Shown: piece by piece, positions 1 to 6,386 of the stretch
Layout of the letters: every line of letters starts with the position of its first letter
How positions within the stretch are numbered: the stretch's first letter is position 1
Made by a program: the position numbers and the translations under genes
The notes under the pieces: generated by a model
What the model saw: the letters and a program-made list of their open reading frames with translations, nothing else
Told to the model about the DNA's origin: nothing
Databases searched by the model: none
DNA from: AC-69 sp044867345
GTDB lineage: Bacteria > Actinomycetota > UBA4738 > HRBIN12
Assembly: GCA_044867345.1 (NCBI GenBank)
Contig: JBIOUU010000056.1
Location: 1 to 17,021, forward strand
Direction of reading: 5' to 3'
Length of the DNA stretch: 17,021 nt

Positions 1-657
1 GGCGGTCTTGCCCACGCCGGGCTCGCCGATCAGGACCGGGTTGTTCTTGGTCCGCCGGGAGAGCACCTGCATAACCCGCTCGATCTCCTTCTCCCGGCCG
101 ATGACGGGGTCGAGCTTCAGCTCCCTGGCGAGCTGCGTCAGGTTCCTGCCGAACTGGTCCAGGACCATCGAGCCCTGGCCCTGGCCGGCCTGCTCGCCGG
201 GGGCCTGCTCCTTGCCACCGGTGTATCCGGACAGGAGCTGGATGACCGTCTGGCGGACCCGGTTGAGGTCAGCGCCGAGCTTCTGGAGGACCTGCGCGGC
301 GACGCCTTCGCCTTCGCGGATCAGGCCGAGCAGGATGTGCTCGGTCCCGATGTAGTTGTGTCCCAGCTGGAGGGCCTCGCGAAGCGAGAGCTCGAGGACC
401 TTCTTGGCACGCGGGGTGAACGGGATGTGTCCCGTCGGCGCGGCCTGGCCTTGGCCGATGATCTCCTCGACCTGCTGGCGGACCGCCTCGAGCGAGATGT
501 TCAGCGACTCGAGGGCTTTGGCCGCGACCCCCTCACCCTCGTGGATCAGGCCGAGCAGGATGTGTTCGGTGCCGATGTAATTGTGGTTGAGCATCCTCGC
601 TTCTTCTTGAGCGAGGACGACCACCCGTCTGGCCCGGTCGGTGAACCGTTCGAACAT
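1..657 (-). CDS. clpC: ATP-dependent Clp protease ATP-binding subunit ClpC (5' part, cut by window edge)
   Basis: The first 219 codons of a Clp/Hsp100 AAA+ unfoldase that feeds substrates to ClpP in the cytoplasm. The reading starts at ATG 657 (MFERFTDRARRVV), typical of ClpC. An AGGGGA Shine-Dalgarno (665-670) lies 7 nt upstream. Two Clp_N repeats are visible, each holding the block NYIGTEHILLGL (about residues 26-37 and 101-112). A Gly/Gln-rich linker follows (about 147-163). The D1 ATPase domain begins with DPVIGREKEIERV and runs to the Walker A motif GEPGVGKT (211-218), where the window ends. The D1 remainder, the middle domain and D2 are outside the window, so ClpC is preferred over ClpA/ClpB from the N-terminus and the actinobacterial neighbourhood. 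The gene diverges from the receiver gene at 976. In M. tuberculosis clpC1 also lies just beyond lysS. Confidence 0.97.
   Translation of the reverse strand, partial: MFERFTDRARRVVVLAQEEARMLNHNYIGTEHILLGLIHEGEGVAAKALESLNISLEAVRQQVEEIIGQGQAAPTGHIPFTPRAKKVLELSLREALQLGHNYIGTEHILLGLIREGEGVAAQVLQKLGADLNRVRQTVIQLLSGYTGGKEQAPGEQAGQGQGSMVLDQFGRNLTQLARELKLDPVIGREKEIERVMQVLSRRTKNNPVLIGEPGVGKTA
319..360. repeat. Direct repeat copy 1 inside clpC (Clp_N repeat)
   Basis: 42 bp matching 544-585 at 39 of 42 positions, 225 bp (75 codons) apart. Both copies encode the conserved NYIGTEHILLGL block of the two Clp_N repeats. This is a protein-level duplication, not a mobile or regulatory repeat. Confidence 0.85.
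544..585. repeat. Direct repeat copy 2 inside clpC (Clp_N repeat)
   Basis: Second copy of the repeat at 319-360, with three mismatches. It encodes the first Clp_N repeat, because the gene runs on the minus strand. Confidence 0.85.
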
Positions 658-737
658 GTCAGCGTCCCCTGGGCCGGAGCCCCTCTATCGAACGGCCTCG
701 AGGATCGTCGGACCCGGTCCTACCCCCTAGGCAGGTC

Positions 738-777
738 GGGCGCTCCTGCGGCGCCTGCGCGCGCCTTGGAAGCGCCC
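738..777. repeat. GC-rich nested inverted repeat (hairpin) upstream of clpC
   Basis: GGGCGCT (738-744) is exactly complementary to AGCGCCC (771-777). Inside it GGCGC (750-754) pairs with GCGCC (761-765) around a 6-nt loop. The nested stem would be very stable as RNA or as a cruciform. If the TATACT hexamer at 788-793 is the clpC -10 box, the hairpin would sit at the extreme 5' end of the clpC transcript. No T-run follows on either strand, so it does not look like an intrinsic terminator. Confidence 0.6.
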
Positions 778-883
778 CACGGGGGGAAGTATACCCCTGC
801 CCCCCGATACGCCCGGAGCTGCGCCTTGCTCGCACCACCCATCCGATCGACGTTGTCCTACCCCGTTAATCGGAACGGAACGC

Positions 884-954
884 GCCCAGGATGAGCCGTA
901 GGACGAAAGTGCTCGACCTACCCGCCTGGGCTACGCAAGTTCCCCCGAACGGGG
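884..954 (+). promoter_or_regulatory. Candidate structured RNA leader of the receiver gene (pseudoknot-capable)
   Basis: Three complementarities nest or cross within 71 nt. The outer stem is GCCCAGG (884-890) with CCTGGGC (925-931), 7 bp. The inner stem is GTAGG (898-902) with CCTAC (917-921), 5 bp. GAGC (893-896) with GCTC (911-914), extendable by a U-G pair, crosses the inner stem, giving an H-type pseudoknot enclosed by the outer stem. An alternative AC-GAAA-GU mini-hairpin (903-910) competes with it. A CCCC-GAAC-GGGG hairpin (943-954) follows, then GGAGG and the start at 976. I do not recognise a named riboswitch class. The pairings are seen directly; a regulatory role is inferred. Confidence 0.35.
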
Positions 955-975
955 CGTTTACGGAGGCGGCAACGT

Positions 976-1422
976 ATGGGCAAGATGGATCACGATCAGA
1001 AACGGCCCGCCTTCCCCCCGGTCTTCCCAGTTAGGAGACGATTGACGTTGAGGGTGCTGGTCGTCGACGACCACCCGGCGTTCCGCCGGGCGCTGACATC
1101 TGCCCTTCGGATGGTCAAGAGCATCGAGGTTGCGGGGGAGGCGGGGGGCGGGGTCGCCGCGACCCAGCAGGCACGAGCCCTGGCTCCCGACCTGGTCATC
1201 ATGGACCTGTCGATGCCCGACCTCGACGGGATCGCAGCCATGCGGGAGATCCACCAGGCCAGGCCGGAGCTCCCGATCGTGTTCCTCACGGCACACGCGG
1301 ACCCGGGGGTGGAGCGAGAGGCCAGGAAGGCGGGGGCATCCGGGTTCCTGGCCAAGGGAGTCTCGCTCGAGGATCTGGTCATCGTCCTCCGCGAGGCCGC
1401 CGAGGCGCCGGACCCGCACTGA
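976..1422 (+). CDS. Stand-alone response regulator receiver protein
   Basis: A 148-residue protein made of one CheY-like receiver domain of the NarL/LuxR type, without the DNA-binding domain usual in that type. The fold begins LRVLVVDDHPAFRRAL (acidic pair D31, D32). The phospho-acceptor is D77 in DLVIMDLSMPD, with switch threonine T105 (FLTAHAD) and lysine K127 (FLAKG). The sequence ends just after the last helix, so output must be by protein contact or phosphotransfer. ATG 976 has GGAGG (962-966) 9 nt upstream. The first 22 residues fall outside the domain, and AGGAG at 1033-1037 sits before in-frame TTG codons at 1042 and 1048, so a shorter form is possible. No histidine kinase is nearby. 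It is the only plus-strand gene, divergent from clpC and convergent with lysS, whose stop lies 13 bp away. Confidence 0.85.
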   Translation: MGKMDHDQKRPAFPPVFPVRRRLTLRVLVVDDHPAFRRALTSALRMVKSIEVAGEAGGGVAATQQARALAPDLVIMDLSMPDLDGIAAMREIHQARPELPIVFLTAHADPGVEREARKAGASGFLAKGVSLEDLVIVLREAAEAPDPH

Positions 1423-1430
1423 CCGGTCAG
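1419..1430. repeat. Perfect 12-bp palindrome between convergent genes
   Basis: CTGACCGGTCAG covers the receiver stop codon and lies 5 bp from the end of lysS. As RNA it gives only a 4-bp stem and there is no T-run, so terminator function is doubtful. Confidence 0.4.
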
Positions 1431-1435
1431 TCCGG

Positions 1436-2935
1436 CTACTCCTCGGGCCGCATCTGGGGGAACAGGATGGTGTCCCTGATCGAGGGGGCGTCGAGGAGGA
1501 CCATCAGGAGCCGGTCGACCCCGATCCCGATCCCGCCGGCGGGAGGCATGCCGTGCTCCAGCGCGCGAAGGAATTCCTCGTCGAGCGGATGGGCCTCCTC
1601 CTCCCCCGCCGCCTTGGCCTGGGCCTGAACCTCGAACCGGGCCCGCTGCTCGTCGGGATCGGTGAGCTCCGAGAACGCCGTCGCGAGCTCGATCCCCGCC
1701 ATCACCAGGTCGAAGTGTTCGGTGAGCCCCGGGTTCTCGCGGTGGGGACGGGCGAGGGGCGAGACCTCCCGAGGGAAGTCGCAGACGAACGTCGGATCAA
1801 ACAGCGACTCCTCCACCAGCTTCTCGAAGATCTCCTGCACGATCTTCCCCGGGCCCCAGGTTGGATCGACACCGATGGCGTTGCGCTCGGCCAGGTCGGC
1901 CAGGTCCGTCCGTTCCAGCGTGATGTCCTCGCCGACCGCTTCGGACACGCTGCCGAGGACCGTGATGCGCCGCCACGGAGGCGTGAGGTCCAGGTCCCTG
2001 CCGCGAACCGGGAACGTGAGGGATCCTCGGAGTGCTCGGGCGCACTCGACGAGGAGCTCTTCGGCGAGGCGCATCATCGAGTGATAGTCGCCGTAGGCCT
2101 CGTAGGCCTCGAGCATCGTGAACTCGGGATTGTACGTGGGCCCGATCCCCTCGTTCCGGAAGTTACGGCCGATCTCGTAGACCCGATCCATGCCCCCGAC
2201 GAGCAAGCGCTTGAGGTAAAGCTCGAGCGAGATCCGGAGCTTGAGCTCGATGCCGAGCGCCTGGTGGAAGGTGGTGAACGGCCGGGCCAGGGCCCCGCCG
2301 GCCACCGGTTGCAGAACGGGCGTCTCGACCTCAACAAAGCCTCGCTCGTCGAGATACGCGCGCATCGCCTTCAGCGTCGTCGCCCGGGCATGGACGATGC
2401 GGCGCGATTCGAGGTCGGTCGCCAGCTCGAGGTACCGGTACCGCTGCTGCAGGTCCGGATCCTTCAGCCCGTGCCACTTCTCGGGGAGGGGCCGGAGCGC
2501 CTTCGTCAGGATCGCGATCCGCTCGACGAAGATCAACAGCTCGCCCTTCTTCGTCGTCCCCACCTGTCCGGTTGCCCCCAGGATGTCGCCGAGGTCGACG
2601 TCGCCGAGCAGCTCGAAGCTCGCCGGATCCGTGTCGGTCGCGGAGGCGACGAGCTGAAGATCGCCCGACCGGTCCCGCACCACCAGGAACTTGAGCTTGC
2701 CCATGTCTCGCCGCAGGACCACCCGCCCGGCGACGGTGCGGACGTCATCGTGCATCTCGCCCGGCCCGAACCCGCCGAACTCCTCTCGGATGGCGTCGAT
2801 GCGGTCCGGCTCCGGCACGCCGAGCGCCGACTCGAGGTTCAACGCGAACGGCTCGATCCCCTTGGCCCGCAGCCGTTCCAGGGTCTCGCGCCGGGCCTTC
2901 AGGACCTCCCGTTCCCGGAAGCCCTCCTCAGTCAT
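1436..2935 (-). CDS. lysS: Lysine--tRNA ligase (class II LysRS)
   Basis: Charges tRNA-Lys with lysine using ATP, in the cytoplasm. The protein has 499 residues, the usual length for bacterial class II LysRS. An N-terminal OB-fold anticodon-binding domain (about 66-145) has the pattern VAGRVVLRRDMGKLKFLVVRD. The catalytic core follows, with motif 1 at VEVETPVLQP (201-210), motif 2 at RVYEIGRNFRNEG (251-263) plus NPEFTMLEAYEAY, and motif 3 at GIGIGVDRLL (468-477). Start choice: the frame is open further upstream, but those codons only shadow the coaX 3' end. ATG 2935 (MTEEGFRERE) gives a standard N-terminus and overlaps the coaX stop as ATGACTGA. There is no Shine-Dalgarno, so translation is probably coupled to coaX. 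Last gene of the minus-strand run before the convergent receiver gene. Confidence 0.97.
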   Translation of the reverse strand: MTEEGFREREVLKARRETLERLRAKGIEPFALNLESALGVPEPDRIDAIREEFGGFGPGEMHDDVRTVAGRVVLRRDMGKLKFLVVRDRSGDLQLVASATDTDPASFELLGDVDLGDILGATGQVGTTKKGELLIFVERIAILTKALRPLPEKWHGLKDPDLQQRYRYLELATDLESRRIVHARATTLKAMRAYLDERGFVEVETPVLQPVAGGALARPFTTFHQALGIELKLRISLELYLKRLLVGGMDRVYEIGRNFRNEGIGPTYNPEFTMLEAYEAYGDYHSMMRLAEELLVECARALRGSLTFPVRGRDLDLTPPWRRITVLGSVSEAVGEDITLERTDLADLAERNAIGVDPTWGPGKIVQEIFEKLVEESLFDPTFVCDFPREVSPLARPHRENPGLTEHFDLVMAGIELATAFSELTDPDEQRARFEVQAQAKAAGEEEAHPLDEEFLRALEHGMPPAGGIGIGVDRLLMVLLDAPSIRDTILFPQMRPEE

Positions 2936-3710
2936 CGGTCGGCCCGACGTTCCTATCGAAGACCAGGCGGAGCCCTTCCAGCGTGAGCCACTCATCGTGA
3001 TGGTCGATGCTCTGGCAGGATGGGACGACCACCGGGGCGAGGCCACCGGTCGCCACCACCGTCGCGCCGTCGCCGATGTCGGCCTTCATGCGCTCGATCA
3101 TCCCGTCCGCCTCGGCCGCCGCGCCGAAGATCAACCCGGCCTGGATGGCTTCGACCGTGTTCTTGCCCACCACCGACTTCGGCGGGTGCAGCTCGACCTG
3201 GGGCAGCCGGGCGGTGGCCGAGGACAGGGCTTCGTTCGATACCTGCACGCCGGGCGCGATGGCCCCGCCCAGGAACTCGCCCTTGTCCGAGACGGCGTCG
3301 AACGTCGTTGCCGTGCCGAAGTCGATCACGATGCACGGCCCGCCGTACCGGTGATACGCGGCCAGCGCGTTCACGATCCGATCCGCACCGACCTCGCGGG
3401 GATTGTCCATCAGGATCGACAGGCCGGTGCGGGTCCCGGGCTCGACGACCACGGCGGGGAAGCTGAAGTACCGCTCGGTCATCTCCCGGAGCGCCCGGGT
3501 GGACGTGGGGACCACCGAGGCGATGGCGACGCCGGTGATCTGGCGGCTGAACGAGAGTTCGTGCTGCTCCAGAAATCCTCCGAAGACGACGGCCAGCTCG
3601 TCGGCCGTCCGCTCGGACTGGGTGGACATCCGCCAGGACCATTTGAGCTCGGCGCCGGCGAAGACGCCGAGGACCGTGTTCGTGTTGCCGACGTTAACCG
3701 CGAGCAGCAC
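2928..3710 (-). CDS. coaX: Type III pantothenate kinase (CoaX)
   Basis: Phosphorylates pantothenate, the first committed step to CoA. The protein has 260 residues, full length for CoaX of the ASKHA fold. Visible signatures are the phosphate loop VNVGNTNTVLG (5-15), NPREVGADRIVNA with the predicted catalytic base D110, VIDFGTATTFD (128-138), GGAIAPGVQ, KSVVGKNTVEA and the ATGGLAP segment near 220. The start is GTG 3710 with GGGAGGT (3717-3723) 6 nt upstream. Odd point: the family phosphate motif is DxGNT, but codon 6 here is AAC (Asn). All other motifs look intact. The gene follows panC after a 73-bp gap, where M. tuberculosis carries panD, and overlaps lysS by 8 bp. Family assignment is secure; catalytic competence is uncertain because of Asn6. 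Confidence 0.95.
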   Translation of the reverse strand: MLLAVNVGNTNTVLGVFAGAELKWSWRMSTQSERTADELAVVFGGFLEQHELSFSRQITGVAIASVVPTSTRALREMTERYFSFPAVVVEPGTRTGLSILMDNPREVGADRIVNALAAYHRYGGPCIVIDFGTATTFDAVSDKGEFLGGAIAPGVQVSNEALSSATARLPQVELHPPKSVVGKNTVEAIQAGLIFGAAAEADGMIERMKADIGDGATVVATGGLAPVVVPSCQSIDHHDEWLTLEGLRLVFDRNVGPTDD

Positions 3711-3783
3711 GCCTCCACCTCCCGTGAGCCGGCGCCATTCTCGCCCACGGGATGGGCCCCCGGCACGCTTCGGGGTGGCCGGT

Positions 3784-4635
3784 TCAGGACACCGGGAGCA
3801 GGAGGTTGTCGATCAGGCGGGTCTTGCCGAACCTCGCCGCGACGAGCGCCCGGGCCGGGCCCGAGATCCTCCCGACCTGCTCGAACATCTCCTCGTCCAC
3901 CACGGCCGCGTAGTCGATCCTGGCCTCCGGCGTCGCGCCGATCTCTCGGGCCATCGCTGCCACCAGCCTCGCGGCCTCTCGTTCGCCGGCCCGGGCCATC
4001 TCCGCAGCCTCGGACAGGGCCAGGAACAAGCAGCCGGCGGCCTCCCGCTGGTCCCGCGACAGGTAGGCGTTCCTCGACGACATGGCCAGGCCATCGAGCT
4101 CCCTGACGGTGGGACAGGCCACCACATCGACCGGGAATGAGAGGTCGCGGACCATTCGCCGGATCACCGCGAGCTGTTGCGCGTCCTTCTCCCCGAAATA
4201 CGCGGTGCACGGACCGACCACATCGAACAGCTTGGCCACGACCGTGGCGACGCCGCGGAAGTGGCCGGGGCGAACCGCTCCTTCCAGGCGGTCGCCGAGC
4301 GGACCGGGATCCACGGTCACCTCCGGTTGCCCACCCGGATACATCTCCTCGACGGTCGGGGCGAACACCACGTCCACCCCGAGCTCCCCGGCCATCGACA
4401 GGTCGCGCTCCTCGTCCCTTGGGTACCGGGAGAGGTCCTCGCCCGGACCGAACTGGAGCGGGTTGACGAAGATCGATACGACGACGGCGTCCCGTTCATC
4501 GCGCGCACGCCGTACGAGCGACACGTGGCCGTCGTGGAAGGCCCCCATCGTCGGGACGAACCCCACGGTTCGACCGGCCGAACGAGCTGCGTCGCAGGCC
4601 TTGCGGGCCATGGCGATGCCGCGGATCACCTCCAC
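3784..4635 (-). CDS. panC: Pantothenate synthetase (pantoate--beta-alanine ligase)
   Basis: Condenses pantoate and beta-alanine with ATP to give pantothenate. The protein has 283 residues, normal length. Conserved blocks: PTMGAFHDGH with the HxGH nucleotide motif (28-37), FVNPLQFGPGEDLSRYPR (56-73), RPGHFRGVATVVAKLF (122-137), YFGEKDAQQL (146-155) and LDGLAMSSRN with the KMSKS-like loop (180-189). The start shown is GTG 4635, overlapping the DUF2520 stop by 10 bp. A second GTG at 4629 makes a GTGA overlap with GGAG immediately upstream, so the protein may be two residues shorter. The product would feed CoaX. panD and panB are not in the window, although panD directly follows panC in M. tuberculosis. 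Confidence 0.96.
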   Translation of the reverse strand: MEVIRGIAMARKACDAARSAGRTVGFVPTMGAFHDGHVSLVRRARDERDAVVVSIFVNPLQFGPGEDLSRYPRDEERDLSMAGELGVDVVFAPTVEEMYPGGQPEVTVDPGPLGDRLEGAVRPGHFRGVATVVAKLFDVVGPCTAYFGEKDAQQLAVIRRMVRDLSFPVDVVACPTVRELDGLAMSSRNAYLSRDQREAAGCLFLALSEAAEMARAGEREAARLVAAMAREIGATPEARIDYAAVVDEEMFEQVGRISGPARALVAARFGKTRLIDNLLLPVS

Positions 4636-5489
4636 GGGTCCAACACCTTCTCAACCGCCGTCCACGCCTCGGTCGACAGGCGCCCGGATCGGTGCGCGAG
4701 GTGCAGGGCCACGTCCGCGAGCGCGACGTAGGCGGGGACCGCCTCCGGCGCGTGCTTCGCCAGGGCCTCGAGGTTCGCGGCGACGGTTCCGGCGTCGCCG
4801 CGGATCGCCGGTCCCGTGAGCGCGGCGGGCGGCCCCATGGCGGCCACGTTGTCCAGGGTCGCCCGCTGGAGTGGGAGGAAGAGATCCGCCGGCTCCGACA
4901 GGCCCGCATCGCGGAACAGCTCGTCGGCGAGCGCCGTGATCGCAACGAGGTAGTTGGAAGCGAACACCGCCGCCGCGTGATAGAGCGGCTTGGCTTCGTC
5001 GGCCAGGCGGAAGGGCCGCCCGCCGACCTCGCGCGCCAGCCGCTCCCCCAGGACGTATCCGGCCTCGGACAGGGCCGTGACCGCGATCCCGCTTCCGGGG
5101 ATCCGGGCCAGGGCCGCATCGACGTCGGGGAAGGTCTGGAGGGGATGGACGGACAGCACCTCGGCGCCCGCGGCCCGCGGAGCCGAGAGGGCGTCGAGCG
5201 AGGTTGCCCCGGACAGATGGATCGCCGTCTGGCCCTCGCCGAGTGCGGCTTCGTCGGCCAGCGATGAGGCCATCGCCTCGATCAGGTTGTCGGGCGTCGC
5301 CAAGATCACGACCTCAGCTCCTCGCGCCGCGACCGGTGCTGCCTGGATCGGCACACCCGGCAGGTACCGCGCTGCGCGATCGGCGGTGCCCGCCCGACCC
5401 GAAAGGGCCACGATGCGGTGTCCGGCATCGCGCAATCGAACCGCCAGCGCCGTGCCCACACGGCCAGCACCGATGACGGCAACGTCCAT
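4626..5489 (-). CDS. Rossmann-fold / DUF2520 oxidoreductase-like protein
   Basis: A 287-residue protein of the Rossmann-like plus DUF2520 family (COG5495-type). The N-terminal dinucleotide-binding motif is VAVIGAGRVGTAL (3-15). The signature HPLQTFPD (115-122) follows the first domain. The C-terminal helical DUF2520 domain carries YHAAAVFASNYLVA (170-183). This is the layout of 6-phosphogluconate or ketopantoate reductase-type enzymes. Start ATG 5489 is 18 nt after the folK stop. There is no strong Shine-Dalgarno, and a weak GATACT -10-like hexamer lies 5 nt upstream. It overlaps panC and is fixed next to panC across Actinobacteria. Inference: an NAD(P)H-dependent ketopantoate reductase (PanG-like) feeding PanC would fit, but the substrate cannot be read from the sequence. 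Confidence 0.88.
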   Translation of the reverse strand: MDVAVIGAGRVGTALAVRLRDAGHRIVALSGRAGTADRAARYLPGVPIQAAPVAARGAEVVILATPDNLIEAMASSLADEAALGEGQTAIHLSGATSLDALSAPRAAGAEVLSVHPLQTFPDVDAALARIPGSGIAVTALSEAGYVLGERLAREVGGRPFRLADEAKPLYHAAAVFASNYLVAITALADELFRDAGLSEPADLFLPLQRATLDNVAAMGPPAALTGPAIRGDAGTVAANLEALAKHAPEAVPAYVALADVALHLAHRSGRLSTEAWTAVEKVLDPWR

Positions 5490-5507
5490 CGAGCCAAGTA
5501 TCCCAAC

Positions 5508-6005
5508 TCAACGCGGAACGACGAGCGGCGGGGCGAACGGGCGGACGCCGAGGACCGCGTTCGGGGCCAGGCGACGTTCGGAGATCCGGCCGTGGCCGGG
5601 GAGCACCGGGTCGGGGTCCAGCTCCGTCAGGGGCACGAGCACGAAGGCCCGCTCGTGCATCCGCGGATGAGGGACGATCAGGTCGGGCTGGTCGATCTGT
5701 TGGTCGTCGTAGGTCAGGACGTCGATGTCGATGACCCGTGGCCCCCATCGTTCCGCTCGCACCCGGCCCATGCGCCGCTCCACGTCCATGCACGCCGTGA
5801 GCAGCTCGTGGGGCGACAGGCTGGTCCGCACCTCGACGACGGCGTTCAGGAACTCGGGTTGCGGAGGACCACCCACCGGGTCGGTCTCGTAGACCCGCGA
5901 GGACCGCTCCACGCGAAGGCCCGGCCGCGCCGCGAGCAGCTCCACCGCGCGCTGGAGGTTCGCCAGCCGGTCACCGAGGTTGGACCCGAAGCCGAGGTAG
6001 GCGAT
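5508..6005 (-). CDS. folK: 2-amino-4-hydroxy-6-hydroxymethyldihydropteridine diphosphokinase (HPPK); start uncertain
   Basis: Transfers pyrophosphate from ATP to 6-hydroxymethyl-dihydropterin, the step before FolP. Conserved blocks: AYLGFGSNLGDR at the N-terminus, SSRVYETDPVGGPPQPEFLNAV, the catalytic RWGPRVIDIDVLTYDD and PHPRMHERAFVLVPL. Odd point: the frame runs unbroken from the folB TGA (6030-6032), and between it and the essential GSNLGDR block there is no ATG, GTG or TTG. The first such codon, GTG 5945, would delete that block. The boundary given starts at ATC 6005, just before the conserved strand, giving 165 residues, a normal length. Shine-Dalgarno support is weak (a GGGA only 2 nt upstream). 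Alternatives are readthrough of the TGA to make a FolB-FolK fusion, another near-cognate start such as ACG 6023, or a sequence error. Confidence 0.88.
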   Translation of the reverse strand: MAYLGFGSNLGDRLANLQRAVELLAARPGLRVERSSRVYETDPVGGPPQPEFLNAVVEVRTSLSPHELLTACMDVERRMGRVRAERWGPRVIDIDVLTYDDQQIDQPDLIVPHPRMHERAFVLVPLTELDPDPVLPGHGRISERRLAPNAVLGVRPFAPPLVVPR

Positions 6006-6029
6006 GGTCCCGTTCGCGTCCGTCGAGGC

Positions 6030-6386
6030 TCAGCCCTCGGATTCGTCCGTGGCCGCGGCTGCGATCCCCTGGATCTCACTCGACCGGGCCGCGGCGGGCT
6101 TGTGCACGATGGCCGTGGCCCGGACGACCCCGGGAAGACCGGACACGGCCCGGGCGACCGAGGCGGCGAGGGACTCGAGGAGGTCGAGGGATTCGCCGGC
6201 CACGACGTCCCGGGCTGTCTGGATGAGCTTGCGGTAATCGGCCGTCGCGGCGATGTCGTCCGATGCCACGTCCACCTCGACGTCGAGGTCGACCACGAAG
6301 TCCTGGGGATGGTCCTTCTCACCGGGGTTCGCGCCGTGGCGGCCGGTCGCGGCGATGCCCGTCAGGAACAGCCTCGAGGTCGTCAC
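6030..6386 (-). CDS. folB: Dihydroneopterin aldolase
   Basis: Cleaves 7,8-dihydroneopterin to 6-hydroxymethyl-dihydropterin and glycolaldehyde. The protein has 118 residues, normal size. Family features: LTGIAATGRHGANPGEKD (glutamate E23), VDLDVEVDVASDDIAATADYRKL (Y51), GESLDLLESLA (E71) and the predicted catalytic lysine K96 in AIVHKPAA. GTG 6386 has a strong AGAGGAGG (6392-6399) at 5-nt spacing and overlaps the upstream hydrolase stop as GTGA, so it is preferred over open codons further upstream. The stop TGA (6030-6032) is in the same frame as folK, which follows directly. FolB-FolK fusions exist in other bacteria, so this may be a fusion split by a stop codon or a tightly coupled pair. 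Confidence 0.94.
   Translation of the reverse strand: MTTSRLFLTGIAATGRHGANPGEKDHPQDFVVDLDVEVDVASDDIAATADYRKLIQTARDVVAGESLDLLESLAASVARAVSGLPGVVRATAIVHKPAAARSSEIQGIAAAATDESEG

Larger units (their letters stand above)
658..975. other. Divergent intergenic region between clpC and the receiver gene
   Basis: About 318 bp with no convincing coding frame on either strand. From the clpC side it holds the clpC Shine-Dalgarno (665-670), a GC-rich inverted repeat (738-777), a TATACT hexamer on the minus strand (788-793) that could be a clpC -10 box but has no recognisable -35, a pseudoknot-capable segment (884-931), a CCCC-GAAC-GGGG hairpin (943-954) and the GGAGG Shine-Dalgarno of the receiver gene (962-966). 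I could not find a clear ClgR, CIRCE or HspR-type operator by eye. Promoters for both genes must lie here, but I cannot place them with confidence. Confidence 0.7.

Noticed and set aside
788..793. TATACT as a clpC -10 promoter element
   Set aside because: No -35 or extended -10 accompanies it, so it is mentioned only as a possibility and not called as a promoter.
891..910. GATGAG...CGAAA resembles a hammerhead ribozyme core, and GAGCCGTA...GAAAGT a group II intron domain V
   Set aside because: Hammerhead needs CTGATGA and a cleavage-site stem, which are not there. The domain V 3' strand (ACGTACGGTTC-like) is missing and no intron sequence surrounds it.
922..931. CCGCCTGGGC resembles the conserved 3' block of the ZTP (pfl) riboswitch
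   Set aside because: The rest of the ZTP consensus, including the 5' GGGTCGTG-like part, is absent. The match is largely explained by the perfect pairing of this block with GCCCAGG at 884-890.
1130..2986. A 618-codon open frame on the plus strand
   Set aside because: It is antisense to lysS and reads as Arg/Pro/Glu-rich low-complexity protein without domain motifs. LysRS motifs on the minus strand are unambiguous.
5945..5945. GTG 5945 as the folK start
   Set aside because: It would remove the conserved strand and GSNLGDR loop that are encoded in the same frame just upstream.
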